DNA from: Apteryx mantelli
Taxonomy: Eukaryota > Chordata > Aves > Apterygiformes > Apterygidae
Direction of reading: 5' to 3'
NCBI RefSeq assembly: GCF_036417845.1
Contig: NC_089980.1
Location: forward strand, 40,670,501 to 40,734,500
DNA length: 64,000 nucleotides
Shown: one piece after another, positions 43,171-56,690 of the stretch
Numbering within the stretch: the first letter of the stretch is position 1
Layout of the letters: the number at the start of each line of letters is the position of its first letter
Notes under the pieces: model-generated
Seen by the model: only the letters and a program-made list of their open reading frames with translations
The model's database searches: none
What the model was told of the DNA's origin: nothing
Translations under genes and position numbers: made by a program

Positions 43171-46100
43171 GGACACTCATTTTCAGGGTTCTTGACAACA
43201 CAGCATTACACAGTGTCAGTGTAAAAAGCAGTTACCTTTAGTGTTTTTTTGTCATTACATGCAAGTGCCTGTGGCTGCATCACTCAAGAGAAAGCTCTGG
43301 TTATCAGGGAGTCTGAGAAACAGCCTCCTTAGTGAACTGTGAGTGCGTAATATCCCAGAGAGAAAGCTCCCCGGCTCACTGTACATCAGGCAAAGGGTGG
43401 AAAAGGGGAGAAAGGTAGCATTAATTTGTACATTTGCAATAAACCACAGCTGCAAGAGTATCAGTTTAGCCACAAATGCCTTTAGACACTGTGACATGCT
43501 CCAGCGCTAACTGCAAGGCCTGTAAATCTGCTGTAAATGCACCTTCCCACCACCCAAATGTCAAAACAGCTCCTAGACTGAATAGCAAATGGCAGGTGGA
43601 GACAAAAATGAAAGAAACATGCAAAAGGAAGAGCAAAAAATTTCCTCTTAGATGCAGAAAGTGTCAGAGACAAGCCAAGGCTTTGGCATTATTGCAAGCC
43701 CGGCAGCTGCATCGCACAGGATGCAGGGAAAGCCCCACTCCCTGAGACAGCCCCCAGCTGCCAGTATTCAGGAACACCCCGGAATTGCAGCCATGCAGCT
43801 AATTAGATAAGGATTCACACAGACAGGACACAGCGCTAGCTGAACCTGGCATCCGATCCTGCCTGACTTGTGTGATTTTCTTTGCCATCCGTCCTGGACA
43901 GAGAAAGCTGACAGCACACCCGGCACGGATGGGCTTTGCCTGGAAGATGCTGGTGAAGAACAGCAGTCTGCTGCCTTTGTATATTCTTAAGTGCACGTAA
44001 CCACATACCCAGCTCACATGTCTAGGCCCAACAGAGCGTAACACCACAGAAAGCAAAACTCAGCTATGTCAGCTCTGAAGGAAGCAACACCCAAACATAT
44101 ATTCAGTTATATGCACTCAACCATATCAGTCAAACTGCTTGACCCATTACTACATTTTTAGGTAGCTTATAATATACCTAGACCTTCACTTGGTATCAGA
44201 ACTACAGCTGGGAAAGCCTATGGATTTTTCTCCTTGTCTTCAAGTTTTCCTCAGCTGCTCACTTCAGGAGAGCTTTTTTTCTGCGTTCCTTTTGCTTATA
44301 CAGAATATTGAAAACCAGAAACTCTGACAATCAATTTATGTCTTCAACTATAGGACCAATGTTTTAAAATACAAACTAATGAATCTATAGTTGCACATTA
44401 AAAAAGACCCTTAGCACTCAGTTGTTTATTTTTAAACCCAAAATATTGCCACCAGAAGCTAATCTTTTACCGTATACACTAAGGAAGTAGCTCTTTCAGC
44501 TGCTAACAAGCAGAGGCCATATATCAGAGCGTAATGTTTTTGCACGCACAAAACTATCATATTACACCAGCCTGGCAGAGGACTTATTGTGGAAATATAA
44601 AGCAGACTAATTCTCCATTTCATCTGAAGATACAGCATGTCTGTGACGTGTGAATGCTTCAGCTAATCCTACTGCCTAGACAAGGCCTTAGATCTTGACG
44701 TTTTTTTTTTTATTTAGGAAGTATGTCCCTGTATTGTTCCAGCTATTATACCACCAACCAGAAAGGGAAGAAGACTATAGCACCATGAAATAGTTATGAA
44801 TCATATTACAACAGTGAGACATTTCCCATTCCCTTGTGATGTTACGCCATTGCCTCCTGTTTCTGCACTTCACATTGATGGTAAAATTAGTGCTCGCTCT
44901 GGACCTAAACAGCAGTTCTTCCTTCACAGGAGGATTCAGGCATGCAGCAGAGGGGTAGGGGATGAAGCTAGGCCAAGGGCAGCCAGGGACATTTACCCTA
45001 GCGCAGGAATTTTGCAGCAGCAGGCAGGAAAACTGCATATTTTGAAGGAGACTGCTACCACCTGCTGGAGAGAATGCAAATATTCAATGGGAAGGAAGAA
45101 ACCAAGGCTAATTAAGTCATTTCGTGCAGGAGTTGAACACCACCACTCTGGGTATAGCAGGGCTACTGAATAGTCAAAGGGCCTTGGTTCCTTCTTAAAA
45201 AAAGCAGGCTTCTGGAGTTGGTGGCTATAGGAGGATCTTAGCTGTTTCTAAAATGGCTTTCAAAAATAAATACCAAATGTAAACACAAAGCCTCAAATAC
45301 ACTTCTTTAAAGTGAATTTTTCTAAGCTCATCACATGACTGGAGCACTGGACTCTTCCCTTGGATATTTGGGGTTGGCAGAGCTGCTACGGAGACTCGAG
45401 CTGTGGCAATACTGTAAATAAGCAAGCTCACCCCGAAGCTATGCCCATGTTTTGGATGAGCTATGAAGCAGCAGCCTCCTGCAAACACCTGGCAGTTGCT
45501 CAAGGCAGCAGTATTGCAGTGAAACCTCAGGTCCAATGTCAATAAGTGAAACTCAAAGTTTCTTCCTTGTGCCTGCAGGAGGGCACAAGCTCCCACACAG
45601 ATTGCGTCTGGTTGCTTGGCATGGACCCAGGCCCTTTAGCCACTGGCCTGAGGCTGGCACCAAGGGAACGCACACACTCTCTTGCCACAGGCTGTGCCAG
45701 GCGCTGCCCGAAGGCTGGCGCTATCCCAGGCTGCCTTTGCAGCTTGCAGAGCCAACACAGGCCCCTGCCCGGTAGGCAGCTGTCCCCATCCCCTGCCCCT
45801 GTCACGAAAGAACTGGCATGCCCATGCAGCAAAAGCCGGAGCTGCTCCTCACTGCCTTTTGTAGCAGATTCTGGGCCTTTAATTTAGTCCAAGGTAAATA
45901 AACGACTGAAAACTAAATCCAGAAAGATTGAGGCAGCTGGTCAAGGAGGTAAGCTTGAAACTTAAAATAAGGTCATATTATGAAGAGCCACTGTCTCCCC
46001 CTCTTAGCTGTGAGTCCGAAAAGGTTGTCACTGTGCTCACAGGAGAGTGAGGTACAGGGATTTCACCCAGCAGGTAACGTGAATCCTTTCCCGCATTCTG

Positions 46101-49100
46101 ATCCCAAGGAGCCCAGGGCTGCGGGCAGGGGAACGAGGTGGGTGTGCTGCCTTCCTGCTGGTCATTGCCCTTCTGTGGGCCAGCAGGAGCCAACGGTGGC
46201 TGCAAGCCAGCTGAGGGCTCCAAAGACCCTGAGAACAGCAGATCCCAAGATTTAGAGACCTTCTGCAAAAAAGCTCTTTATTCATTTTACTGCAGCATAA
46301 AGATTTATTTGAGTCTGTAAGCAGCAAGAAGCTGGGGACCAGATACTTCCCATGGCCTCTTCTTTAGCTGGCCTCTCAGATACCAGATCAGGAGATAATG
46401 CTTATGTCTGGAGAGTCCTGTTTACAGCCACAGTCTTGGGAGAGTCAGCCAGTGCTAAAATAGCCTTGAGAGAGCAGCAGTGGCAGGAAGGCAGATAGCA
46501 AAGGAAAGCAATCTGTCTGCCTCTGATATATGCAGCGACAGTGTTAAGAGTAGGGACCTGAAAATACAGATTTTCTTCCTGTGAGTCTCTATGTGTGCTG
46601 ATTCTTAAATCCAGAGTACCTAGTTCTCAAAGATTTTAATGAAAATTAGGCACCTAAATAACTGAACTTAAGCGTAGGTCTCAAAGTGATGTGATTCTCT
46701 GTATAATGGACACACTGGTATTTCCCTTCTCCCATTCTTTTCCATTAAACTACAAAATTCCCAAAGCAGTGCCTGCCTTTTGCTATTTGTGTTCACACCA
46801 CAAAGGGGATCTGTTTTCACCCAGAGCCTGTGAGCACAGCTATAATTGCAGCAACACTGTGGGAAGGTCCTGCCTCTTCTGTGCTCCCTGAAGCTCTTCC
46901 CACATGAAGGCACGACACACAGACTCCATGGGGTCAGCCTGTCTGGGTCCCAGACTTGCTGACCCATCTACCCACACCTCAAAAATTCTCTGTTTACCTG
47001 ACTCCCCCGTGGAGCAGTTTGCTCCTCAGCCTGCCTCTACAAGTAAGAAAATGTATCCCTTTGACCTGGATGAGCCAGCCCCAGCTGTGCCATATTCCTT
47101 TGGTGTCTTAGAAAAGAGGGGACTAGCAAGTAACATAGTGGATGGGATGGGGAAAGAGGGGGAAGGCTGCTTTTTTTTCGTAAGGGACGAAGCCCTTTGA
47201 CCCTTTGGTTGCAGTTGCACCAAACAGTTACAGACTTCTGAACTCCAAGGTCCCTGAGGCTGATCATTTTTTGTCCATTTCCAGCAGAGGACCCTGGAGC
47301 CAGGAGCTTACGGCTCAGCATGCTCTCTTTACCTACTTTACACGCTACAAGTTGTGGCAAAAACATCCTCCCACCATAGTGTTTGCCAGCTATGCAATGC
47401 TCTGAGCTGCTCTCACCTGTTTTGTGGCTAACAGAGCCAAACACGGGCCATCCAGGTGCTCTGTGTCTTCTTGCTCACCAGTTTCTTTGCCTGGTGAGTG
47501 GAACCACATTCAGGCAAGCCTGGGGGTAGTGGATTCAGAGCTTGCAGAGAAGTGGGTTAAAAGGCCTTTGGAACCGGCCACACGTATTTTGCTTGGGGAC
47601 GGGACAAGAGCAGGTAGCAAAGGCTTTCATTAAGCATACAGAGGTACTTATAGAAGCTATATTTATTTTTGTACAGAAGCTACATTTCTTTTTGTGAGGC
47701 AAAGAAATCACAGTTGAACAGCAAGTGAACACCATCAAGTCAACCCCAAACCCAAAGTCACACATACCTCCGCAGCACTTCAGAAAGGGGAGTGGCTACC
47801 AAGACATAAAATAAATAGGAGGGGTGAATGTACTGGAACATGAGAAGCCTAACTGGAATAGAAATATTTATAGTGCAGAGTGCAAATATCAATGCTCTAC
47901 CTGGAGCACATGGCCTAGGTAAGGCCTGCTGTTTAGAACAACAATTTCAATTTTGAGGGTCACACTTGCTTTTGCCAGCTGTAACTCTCATAGTTGCCAC
48001 CAGAGGACACCAAATTCCTACTACATTTTCACTCCTGAAAACAGCCTAAATCGAAACCCAACAGGGGCCCTTCAGCTGGGAATGGGTGAAAATTTTATGG
48101 CAGAGGACCTGTACCTAGCCTTAGGAGAGAAAGTCCTGGGATCCTTGATGACGTTTTTGTAGCAGCAGGAAGCCTGTATGTGGACACAGCTACACAATGT
48201 AAGACCATGAGGAGGAAGGAAAGAAGATACCTTTGTTGGTACAGTCCTTCCACAAATCTTCCTGGGCAGAAACATAATCTACACTTTCTTATTATGCAGG
48301 AGGGGAAGGAATACATCTAATTAAACAAGTCAACTGGTCTACATTCCCAAGATCTGCTAGCAACTACTTTAACAAGCCATGGTAATCTAGTTGTACTACT
48401 GCACAACTATAGTTCAGTATCTTCATAGTCAGAAGCCAATGTCAAGCTTGCATATTTCCGGGCACCTGGATGCTTTGAAGACCAGTAATAATACAGAAAA
48501 TATGACTGTTTCAAACCAACATGAGATGATCAGAGACCAAAAGGCACTGCCAGCTGAACAGATGCTCTCATTCCAATTTTTCATTGAAAGAGCCTTCCAA
48601 AATTCACAGCCTTGCCAGGCTTCATCCTGACATTTCAGCTGAATATTGCAAGAATGCCATCAAGTGCTAGAGGCCTTTGTTTTTAAGACAGAAAGGCTGG
48701 GCTCTGGAACCAGCTATGGGTGCAGGCATGGGCCTGTGCATAGGGTTTTCTGAACAATTAATCTGAGCATTATTATTTCAAGTGATCTCAATAAATTGCA
48801 AAAGCTGTTTAAAATCAACTGGATAAAATTCAATAAAAACACAACAAAGTACTATGTTTGGGAAGGAGAAATTAAATCCACAAATGCACGACATGAAATA
48901 ATTGGCTAAGTAGCAGTACTGCACAAAAAGGATCTGGAGGAATTAGAGTGGATCATATAATAAACATGAGTCTAAGGTATGCTGCTGTTGCAACAAAAAC
49001 AAACTTTTACTTGGGGAGACGTTAATGGAGTGTCATAAGTAAGTCACACAAGGTCATTACTATGCTTTATCCCAGAAGAGTGCTCACTGGTGCTAAATGT

Positions 49101-50520
49101 TGTGCCAAGTTTGGGGTGCTTTCAGAAACATAGACTCTGCACTTTCAGAAAGATAGAGTCTAGCGTAGACCAGCCAGCACAGCAGGAAGTTCAAGAAATC
49201 ACAAAGACACTGGACTGACTGGGGGAGCTTTTTGCAGGAGAGAGAATGATGATGATGATGGCCTTCCCAAGGCTGTTCTAGCAAGCAGCAATTAAGGCAG
49301 ATATGTTTTTCCTGGTAGGCCAAAAGAAAGATACACAGAAGGGTCCCAGATCAGTGTGAAACAAAAAGTAAGACACCAAACATAGCGACAGTCTGGATTT
49401 CATCCCGTCACCAGGCATCTCTCTGTTTCTTATGTAAGCAAAAAGGCATGCAGGTGGGAGACAGGAGGGGTCACTAGTTTTGATGTGACTGTCAGTGACG
49501 ACCTGGAAAGGTACTTTGAGGTGAGGAATGGACCTTTTAACACAACAAAGTGGCACACCCAGGAGTGCATACACAGACCACACCTACTGGAGCCAGTTTC
49601 CATGGGGTTGTTTGTATAGCAAGCAAAGAGGAAAACACAGGTTCGAGATGGAACTTCCTTTTTGCCCATTTTCCCCACAAATCAGCCTAACCTTATGAAT
49701 AGTATGGCAGAGCCGTTCACATGTTACTGCTTTCTGCAGCTCCCAAGGACCTTCACAGGCCTGCTAGCCTCACAGCTGCTGATGGACTCCCTCCACTTCA
49801 ATCTGGTTTCCACCAAGCACGTAAACAAATTTGGGCATGTCCCCATTCAATAAAGTCCTTAAGCTGAAGCTTAAATTTAAGCACGAGCTTCAACCTAAGA
49901 GTGTATTTAAGTGCTTTTGCAAACAAGGCCTTAGCCTTAAAATACATACATAGATAAAACATTTTCTCACTCCAGCTATATTCAAATGCTTTACTGAGAC
50001 TCCTTTAAATGGTGTACCACCTCACTGACTCGGAGATGGATGTCTTGCATAAGAAGACTCTCTTGCTTCCTCTCTGCTGTAACTCATCGGCTCTTCCCTG
50101 CTCCAGGGCACGTACCTCTAGGGACAGATGAGATATAACCCTGTTTGTTACTACACAGAGCTAGATCTCCGAAGCAGCGATAAAGGCCCTTGCACATCCT
50201 AGCTTGCTTTCAGATACTTCCCTTTTCTGTGGAATTCTTCCTCCCCTCCCGCCCTCGCTCCCTTCCCCCTGCCCCGCTTGCTCATACTTCTGGAAAGATG
50301 ACTGAAGGCTAACTAATGAGTAAGGCGCTGCTGCACGTCATCGCCTGTCTGCTGCAAGAAGGGGTGAACAAGTTCGTTTGTCCACAGGTTAAAGTGAGGT
50401 TGCCATTCGAACAAGGAGCATGTAATTGGGAGACCAAGAAGTGGGAAGCCTGTCCTCTCCTCTCTCTTGGCTGGAGCATTTAATTTCTCTCGTTTTCTTC
50501 CTTGCATATACCACTTTATG
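43171..50520. other. Intergenic, nothing coding recognised
   Basis: 7.3 kb. A stretch at 46,610-46,680 (TTAGGCACCTAAATAACT) resembles an old interspersed repeat, and a short GAT repeat lies at 49,245-49,260. The many open frames of 60-135 codons overlap on both strands and show no family signature. Confidence 0.6.
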
Positions 50521-50524
50521 CCTG

Positions 50525-50705
50525 CACAGCATCTTTCAAGTGAGGATCTTAAAGGACTTCACAGACCTTAATTAAACCTCACAAATCCCTAATTGATAGA
50601 TGAAAATTCTGAGTCACAAAAAGGTTAAGTGATGTGCTCATGGTGAAACAGTGAGTCAGTTGCAGAGCTTGGAGCAGGGCTCCGGTGTTCCCAGTCTAGC
50701 GCTCC
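50525..50705 (-). repeat. MIR SINE, minus orientation, nearly complete
   Basis: Reverse MIR with L2-like tail: CATCTTTCAAGTGAGGATCT, TTAATTAAACCTCACAA, GATAGATGAAAATTCTGAG, AAAGGTTAAGTGATGTGCTC and AGTGAGTCAGTTGCAGAGCT. It ends beside the CpG-rich block. Confidence 0.88.
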
Positions 50706-50729
50706 GACTTCTCCCCCCTTGCCTGACAT

Positions 50730-51450
50730 CTTAGAAGATGCTTTGAGAGCCCTGGCAAGGTTCAGGAGCTGTCTGGCGCAGCTCCCGATGGCCACTCAGT
50801 CACTGGGGAGGGACAAGCATCAATTGCGTTCATTACCGTGGTGCCCCAAAACCGAGAATGGCAGCCCGATTGCGCGCACACTGTTTAAGCACGAAAAGAG
50901 CAGCCAGTCCCAAGGGCTTCTGCGCACGCAAAGGGGTGAGACACTAAAGAGGGCTCGTGCAACAGCGCCCCACGGCTCGCCGTCTCCCCGCGCGCCGGGG
51001 AGCGGGGCAGGGGCGGCACGCCGGGGCAGGAGGAGCCGCCGAGGCAAGGGGACGCCAGCAGGGCAGGGGCAGGCGGCAGGGAGGCACGCGGGAGTGCTGC
51101 AGCGGGCGAGGGGTGGCCTGGGCTCGGGGACCCAGCCCAAACACCCGACCCAGCTTGTAGCTGTTGGGTGGCCCCGGGCAAGTCCCCTTTTGTCTCTGCT
51201 TCCCTCCCTGGCCTTTGTTTTCTTTTATTTAAACTGGGAGCTGTGCAGGGCAGGGACGGTCTCCGGCTGGGAGTTTGCAGGGCGCCTGCCCTAACGAGGC
51301 TCTAATCTGGGCTGGGGCCTCTACCTGCCGCAGGAAAGCAGCCGCTGAGCAAACACCAGCACTGGCTGGCGCGCGGGCACCTTCCCTCTGGCCCCTCGTC
51401 CCTCTGCACTGCCCACGTGAGTTTCAAGAAGCTGGTCCCATTTGGCGGAC
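50730..51450. promoter_or_regulatory. Orphan CpG island-like block
   Basis: Highest GC and CpG density in the window, centred on 50,960-51,180 (CCCCGCGCGCCGGGGAGCGG, GGAGCCGCCGAGGC). There is no recognisable exon beside it. It lies about 10.5 kb upstream of PLB1 exon 1 and about 8.3 kb past the presumed 3' end of the right-hand gene. It could be a promoter of an unannotated noncoding transcript or a CpG-rich enhancer. The 191-codon open frame across it is low-complexity Arg/Gly/Ala and looks incidental. Confidence 0.55.
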
Positions 51451-51968
51451 ATCGTTATATATTGCTTTCCAATTATAGCATTTCAGGGTTGCAACTGCGT
51501 TTAATTGTCTGCAAGTTTTATAAACACTGAATTGTCTTGGCTGACGCCTCAGTTAATGATCCCCTGCAGAAGCGACTTTGGCCGGTTGGCTCCGAGTGGA
51601 GCTTTTGCCACACCCACCAGAAAGACTAAATTAAAAAAAGAAGAGGATAAAAATGCAGAAATGTGACTTAAAAGATGATGTTACATCTGAGGAAATGACA
51701 CATAACTCCCTCTTGTCTCTGACTGACATCCGATACTGCAGCTTTGCTGAGCTTTCCTGAAGACATAAACAGCAACAGCTCTGTCTTTTCAAATCCACCT
51801 GTCTGCAGCAGGCAGAGCAGAGTGACATAAACTTTCCACTCCTCCTCCAGAGCAGCCCTTCTTGCCATCCCGGTGATTTCCCTGGACAAGGGCCCGTAAT
51901 GGCAGAAGACCTAATGTGGGAGAAGCAGTTAGACTCACCTACACCTGTATTTCTTTCCTTGAGTTTTT

Positions 51969-51998
51969 ATTGTTGTTGTTGTTGTTGTTGTTGTTGTA
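51969..51998 (+). repeat. (TTG)n microsatellite
   Basis: Nine consecutive TTG units followed by TAG. Confidence 0.97.
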
Positions 51999-53089
51999 GT
52001 AAATATCAATAAAGCAAAGAAAAAAAAACCCTCAAAAATGCAAACAGAATTTTAAAAAAAGTCCACAAGAGTAAATAGTCAGGGCTTTTATGTTAATGCA
52101 AAAGTCACTGACAGCATCAAAACAAAGGAAAAATCGCTGGGTCAAATTTGCAACTGATGTAAATAAGCTGATTGAATTCCAGCACTGATTTTCCCTGGCT
52201 GCATGTGTCTAGCTCTGTACACTTACTCCCCTCAGCCCCCTTCACTAATGAGTTCCAGCTGAGTGGTAGGAGCTACCTTGGAAGGGGAACAGATGACACT
52301 TTGATATAATCTGTACATACGTGCCACTAAAAGCTCTGCATTTATATTTCAAAAATCAGGCAAATGCCGAGCTGCAAGGATGCCTGGGTAATTGTGCAAT
52401 GCTGGGAACTTTTAGGTAGTTAATAATTATACTCAACCTTCGGTCTAGTTCCTAACAACACCCCTAGGCGTGTCGCTCTTACAGAATAAGGGCACACGCC
52501 CTGCTGTGTCTCCTTGCTTAACAGGAACACAAAGTACAGTAGTAGGAGGTGTTTCCTTGAACTCTGAACAATTGGACATTTAAGGATTAATTACTGTTAA
52601 GGAGCTTTGGACTGGCAAACACACTAACTCAGCTCTTGGCTGCGTCTCCCAGCCAAGTTCTCTCAGTCATCCTAATTAGACATTCTGATACAATCTTTAA
52701 TTATATGATCTCACATGCTATTTTTTTTTCTTACACAGAACCCCTGTCTTATGTAGTGCACGGAGTGGACAGAGCGCTAAGGGGTGAATTAGGGCTCTCG
52801 CAGGGAGGAAAGCGCTTGTCTCCGAGTCATCCCCCCCCCCTCAGCTCACTTGCTGCAGACGTGAGGCCGGGTGTGGGAAGCCGAAATTCGGATCTGAGCT
52901 TGCCACATTGCTGAAAACACTCGGAGTCTTTCACAACAGGCAGGAAAGCATCAAGCCTGCTGCAGCTCCCTTGCTGCTGTGGGCAAGACGGGACGTATAC
53001 TATATTTGTCAGTATTGACTGTAGCCTGGCTGGAAAATTCTGCGCCAAGCGGTATCCCGCGCCAGCCACAGCGTGTGCGTGTGGAGGTA

Positions 53090-53151
53090 CATGTATATAT
53101 ACACACACACACACACACGCACACACACGCACACACACACACGCACACACT
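53090..53151 (+). repeat. (CA)n microsatellite with CG interruptions
   Basis: TATATA then CA repeats interrupted by CG at regular spacing (ACACACGC units). Confidence 0.97.
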
Positions 53152-54769
53152 CTCCCGTGCACACCTTCATCTTGTTGAAACAGCAGGAGGGGCCTAGTGC
53201 GTGTTATTAATGTTTTTCCCCTCTGTAAACACTGCATCGCTCAGGCAATATTTCTGCGTCCTGACGTGCAGCACCCAGCGGTGCTCCGGGCCGGGCTCTT
53301 TCCCCATCCCCCTTCGCAGCCTTACCCCAGTGCGTGCCAAAAGCTGTTGAAATTGCTTTACATTTAAGCTGGTCCTCTTCATCTGTAACATCATTCCTAG
53401 GAAGTGACCTGGCTATATCCTAGAGTAACTAATTCAATGTCGTCTTGGCATGTATCTGCTCCCTTTTGCTGTCCACCCTCCTGCAGCCCCCCCCCACCCT
53501 CTAGATGCAAGGAGAGATGTTTTGGGTGGTATGCGCTTTCAGCTGAAATGCTTCTTTGCTGCGTTGAAAACTCAGTACCCTGAGGTCAGCTGAGGTTCAC
53601 TAAGCTGAGGAACTCCATAAATGGTATAGTCTTAAAAGTGTGCTCTCCTCCTCTTTGCAAGGAGCATGGGGACGAAGAGGCGAGTTCCCACCAGGACGCC
53701 TTTTTAAATGCTGCACCCTCAACCCAGAGAGAGCAGGGGGGTGAGGAGAGCAATGGCATCTCCTCCCCTTGCAGCCTGGCGCACAGTAGGCAGCCACAGC
53801 TTCAGTCTCTGTGTTTTCCCAAGTGCCAGCACGCTCCCTGGAAATGGCTCCAAGATCCACCCCTCCCTCTACCTGCCAGCAGAACTGGTTGGCCTCAACA
53901 GGGAGGGTGTGCAGCACCCATGCTCGCCCCGTGCGCCAGGAGCTGGGCGCACCTTGCATGTGCAGGGTCTTTGCAAGTCCTCCTGGAGGGTCAAGGCTAG
54001 CTTGTATTTATAAGCCCAGCATGGTGCTTTGCCACCTGTCCCAAAAGTGGAGGGAGGAAAGGAGGACCTGTCTGTCCTAGGCAGTCAGCACTACCCCACA
54101 CAGGGAGGAGCCCTTTCCTCCCAGCTCCTTGGCGTTCCTCGCTGATTCAGAGTCAACATAATGGGACCGAGATGGCGCCATTGATCCTGCTGGGCAGGCG
54201 GAGCCACCATGCAGTAGAGATTAGTAATGGCTTTCTTCCCTCATGGCACCAGGTCACAGGACTCAGCCCTTCGAACAGGCCCATGTTGGAGACAGTTCTC
54301 CTCCCTTCCCACCATCAGAAACGTACTTGTGGAGCAGCCACTGGCCCTGGGGAAAGGAGCAATGGTAGCAAGCACACAGGGATGTGAAGTTAGGAGCTAA
54401 AGCCAAATGAAAAAAGGAGAAACAAAATAGGGACCAGATAGTCACTGCAGGTGGGAGATACCCTGCCAAGATGACCCACCATATCCCTAGGAGTGATTCC
54501 CTGAAGGGGTCCTGCCTCCAGGCCCATAGAACAGGCAGGTCCATGCAATTATGGACCTCACACAGTCAAGGTGTGTCTCAGGGGAGAGTCATGGGTCATC
54601 AGGACCTTCACTCTACAGCGCCTTCTGTTCTGTGCCACCACCGCACACTCTCACTCACCTGCAGCTGTCTGGGGAAGGCCTGGCGAGCAGTGACTGCTCT
54701 TCCAGCAAACCCCCACTTCCATTACGGCAATGAGAGGAAGAGGGAAGATGAGCATCATGGCAGGATGAA

Positions 54770-54820
54770 CTCAAGGATTTCCTGCCTAAGTGCCTGCCTG
54801 TCTCACTAAGGGCTTTCCCA
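54770..54820 (-). repeat. 51-bp inverted repeat, left copy
   Basis: Reverse complement matches 58,317-58,367 at 50 of 51 bases; core TTAGTGAGACAGGCAGGCAC. Similarity stops abruptly on both sides. Confidence 0.92.
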
Positions 54821-56257
54821 GCTGCAGGTGCCAGCAGAAAAGCATGCACGGGGCCAACGGAAGAATCTAAAGCCAGTGAGTTGAGGTGTCACTCTCCTCG
54901 CTTATTCCCTCCCCTTCACCACAGACAGTTCACAGACAGATCTTCATTTCCTCAATTGCCAGAAGTGGAGAAGGTGATTAGATACCAGCAAGGCCTCAGA
55001 ACATTACTCGGAGTAGAGATTTAATCACGGTCCTCATTGCTCATAAATACAATGTTCAATATGTAGCTACAAAAGGCAGCTAACACCTCCATCACCCTGG
55101 TGACCTGTAAAAGCCAGGGAAGGAGTGGTGGATTGCAGCCCTCTCTAAGCTATCATCAGCCAGAAAGCCCAGAATGAGAACTGAGGTGAATTGCCTCCTG
55201 CTAGATGAGGTCCTGATGTTGCTGCCCCAAACCCCAGCTTTGAGAGGTCAGAACAGCGCTGTGCCTGGCTAGATCACAGGACAGTCTAAGATACAGAGGG
55301 ATCATGAGCTCACCTTTTTCCCTAGATTACTGAAGACATTGATGGGTCCCTGGCCTGTAACTTTTCTTTTAAGCCCACAGGCTGATGTCTGCTGCTCTAG
55401 CCTTATTAACATGAAATAAACAGTTTCAAAACTAAGTTAAGTGCATTTCAGAAAAATAATATGATGTAATCAGCCTAAATATGAATTAGGTGAACGTGTT
55501 TTTCTGGCCACGTTAGAGCATCCAGCACTTGAATAACTGAGCTACTCAAAAGAAAAGCACTGACCTACTTCTTCCCTTTGTCCAAAATCAACATCATCTC
55601 CTCCTGTGGACACTCACATCAGTAACCACTGGCCAGAAATGTGTGTCATCACTGGGAGTCACTGAGGAATTAGCCAGAGCCTGGGAGCCCAATTTGCATT
55701 AGAGAAGGGTGGGGGGAGTCAGGGAGAGTGTATGCACTCAATATTGATGGATTCTGCCTGACTCATGAGCACATCTAGGATCACTGGTTGTATATCCATG
55801 TTTACCTTTCCAGAGAACTTGAAAAACAACTTCTTCCTGAGGGAGAAAAAATGGTAGGAGAGCCCACAAAAGCAAGGAGGCAACAGTTACTGGCATGGCC
55901 TATGGATTTGCAGAAGGATGCAATCCTTTGTGGGATCCAAGGTCTAATTAAGGCCTGTCTCCTTCTCTTCCCCCATGCTAGTCTGTGGAATGGAGCATGC
56001 AAAATAAAAAGAGAAATCTGAGGCTCACACTGGCATGCTGAACAGTTTACATTCTTGTCTGCCATGATATCCTCCTCCCAGCTTAGTTCTTATCTGTTTG
56101 ACCTTGCATAGCCAGCATCAAAAAAGCTGATATTTAGTACAGAGGAATTCTAGAGTTCAAATGTGATAGCACTGCAGTGGGGAAAGAAATATGCTTGCAG
56201 TATACTGCGAGGTGGAAAGAGCCAGCTTCTGGACTATGTGGATTCAAAAGCATTTCA
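54821..56257. other. Intergenic, nothing recognised
   Basis: No exon, RNA gene or named repeat seen. Confidence 0.55.
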
Positions 56258-56690
56258 CAGAATCACAGAAGGGCTGAGGTTGGAAGGGACCTCTGGAGAA
56301 CATTTGGTCCAACCCCCCCTGCTCAAAGCAGGATTAGTTAGAGCTGGATGGCTAGGACCAAATATCTCCAAGGATGGAGACTCCACAACCTCTCTGTACA
56401 ACCTGTTCCAGGGTTCAACCACCCTCACAGTAAAAAAAGTTCTTTTTATGTTTAAGTTGAATTTCCTACACTGCAATTTGTGACCATTGCTTCTCATCCT
56501 GTCACTTGGTACCACTGGGAAGAGTCAGACTGGATCTCCTTTCCTCCCTCTCCTGTCAGGTATTTATACACATTGATAAGATCCTCCCTGAGCCTTCTTT
56601 TCTCGAGGCTAAGCAATCCCAGCTCGCTCAGCCTCTCCTCACAGCTTTGTCCTGTCTTCTTCAAGGAAAAGCTTCCTGAGGTGTCTTGGA
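56258..56690 (-). repeat. CR1 LINE 3' end, minus orientation, well preserved
   Basis: Begins AGAATCACAGAAGGGCTGAG then GGTTGGAAGGGACCTCTGG and GGTCCAACCCCCCCTGCTC, the reverse of the CR1 3' end; continues with GACTCCACAACCTCTCTG, CCTGTTCCAGGGTTCAACCA, AAGATCCTCCCTGAGCC and CTCAGCCTCTCCTCACAGCT. About 430 bases, 5' truncated. Much younger than the CR1 copies in PLB1 introns and typical of birds. Confidence 0.96.

Larger units (their letters stand above)
51451..54769. other. Intergenic
   Basis: No gene recognised. Contains a TTG repeat and a CA microsatellite. The stretch 52,080-52,440 is complex and AT-rich, with many homeobox-like TTAAT and TAATTA cores; possibly conserved noncoding sequence, not demonstrable here. 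Confidence 0.55.

Noticed and set aside
50719..51294. 191-codon open frame on the plus strand
   Set aside because: Longest open frame of the window, but it lies in the CpG-rich block, is low-complexity Arg/Gly/Ala, has overlapping open frames on both strands and no recognised motif. Composition explains it.
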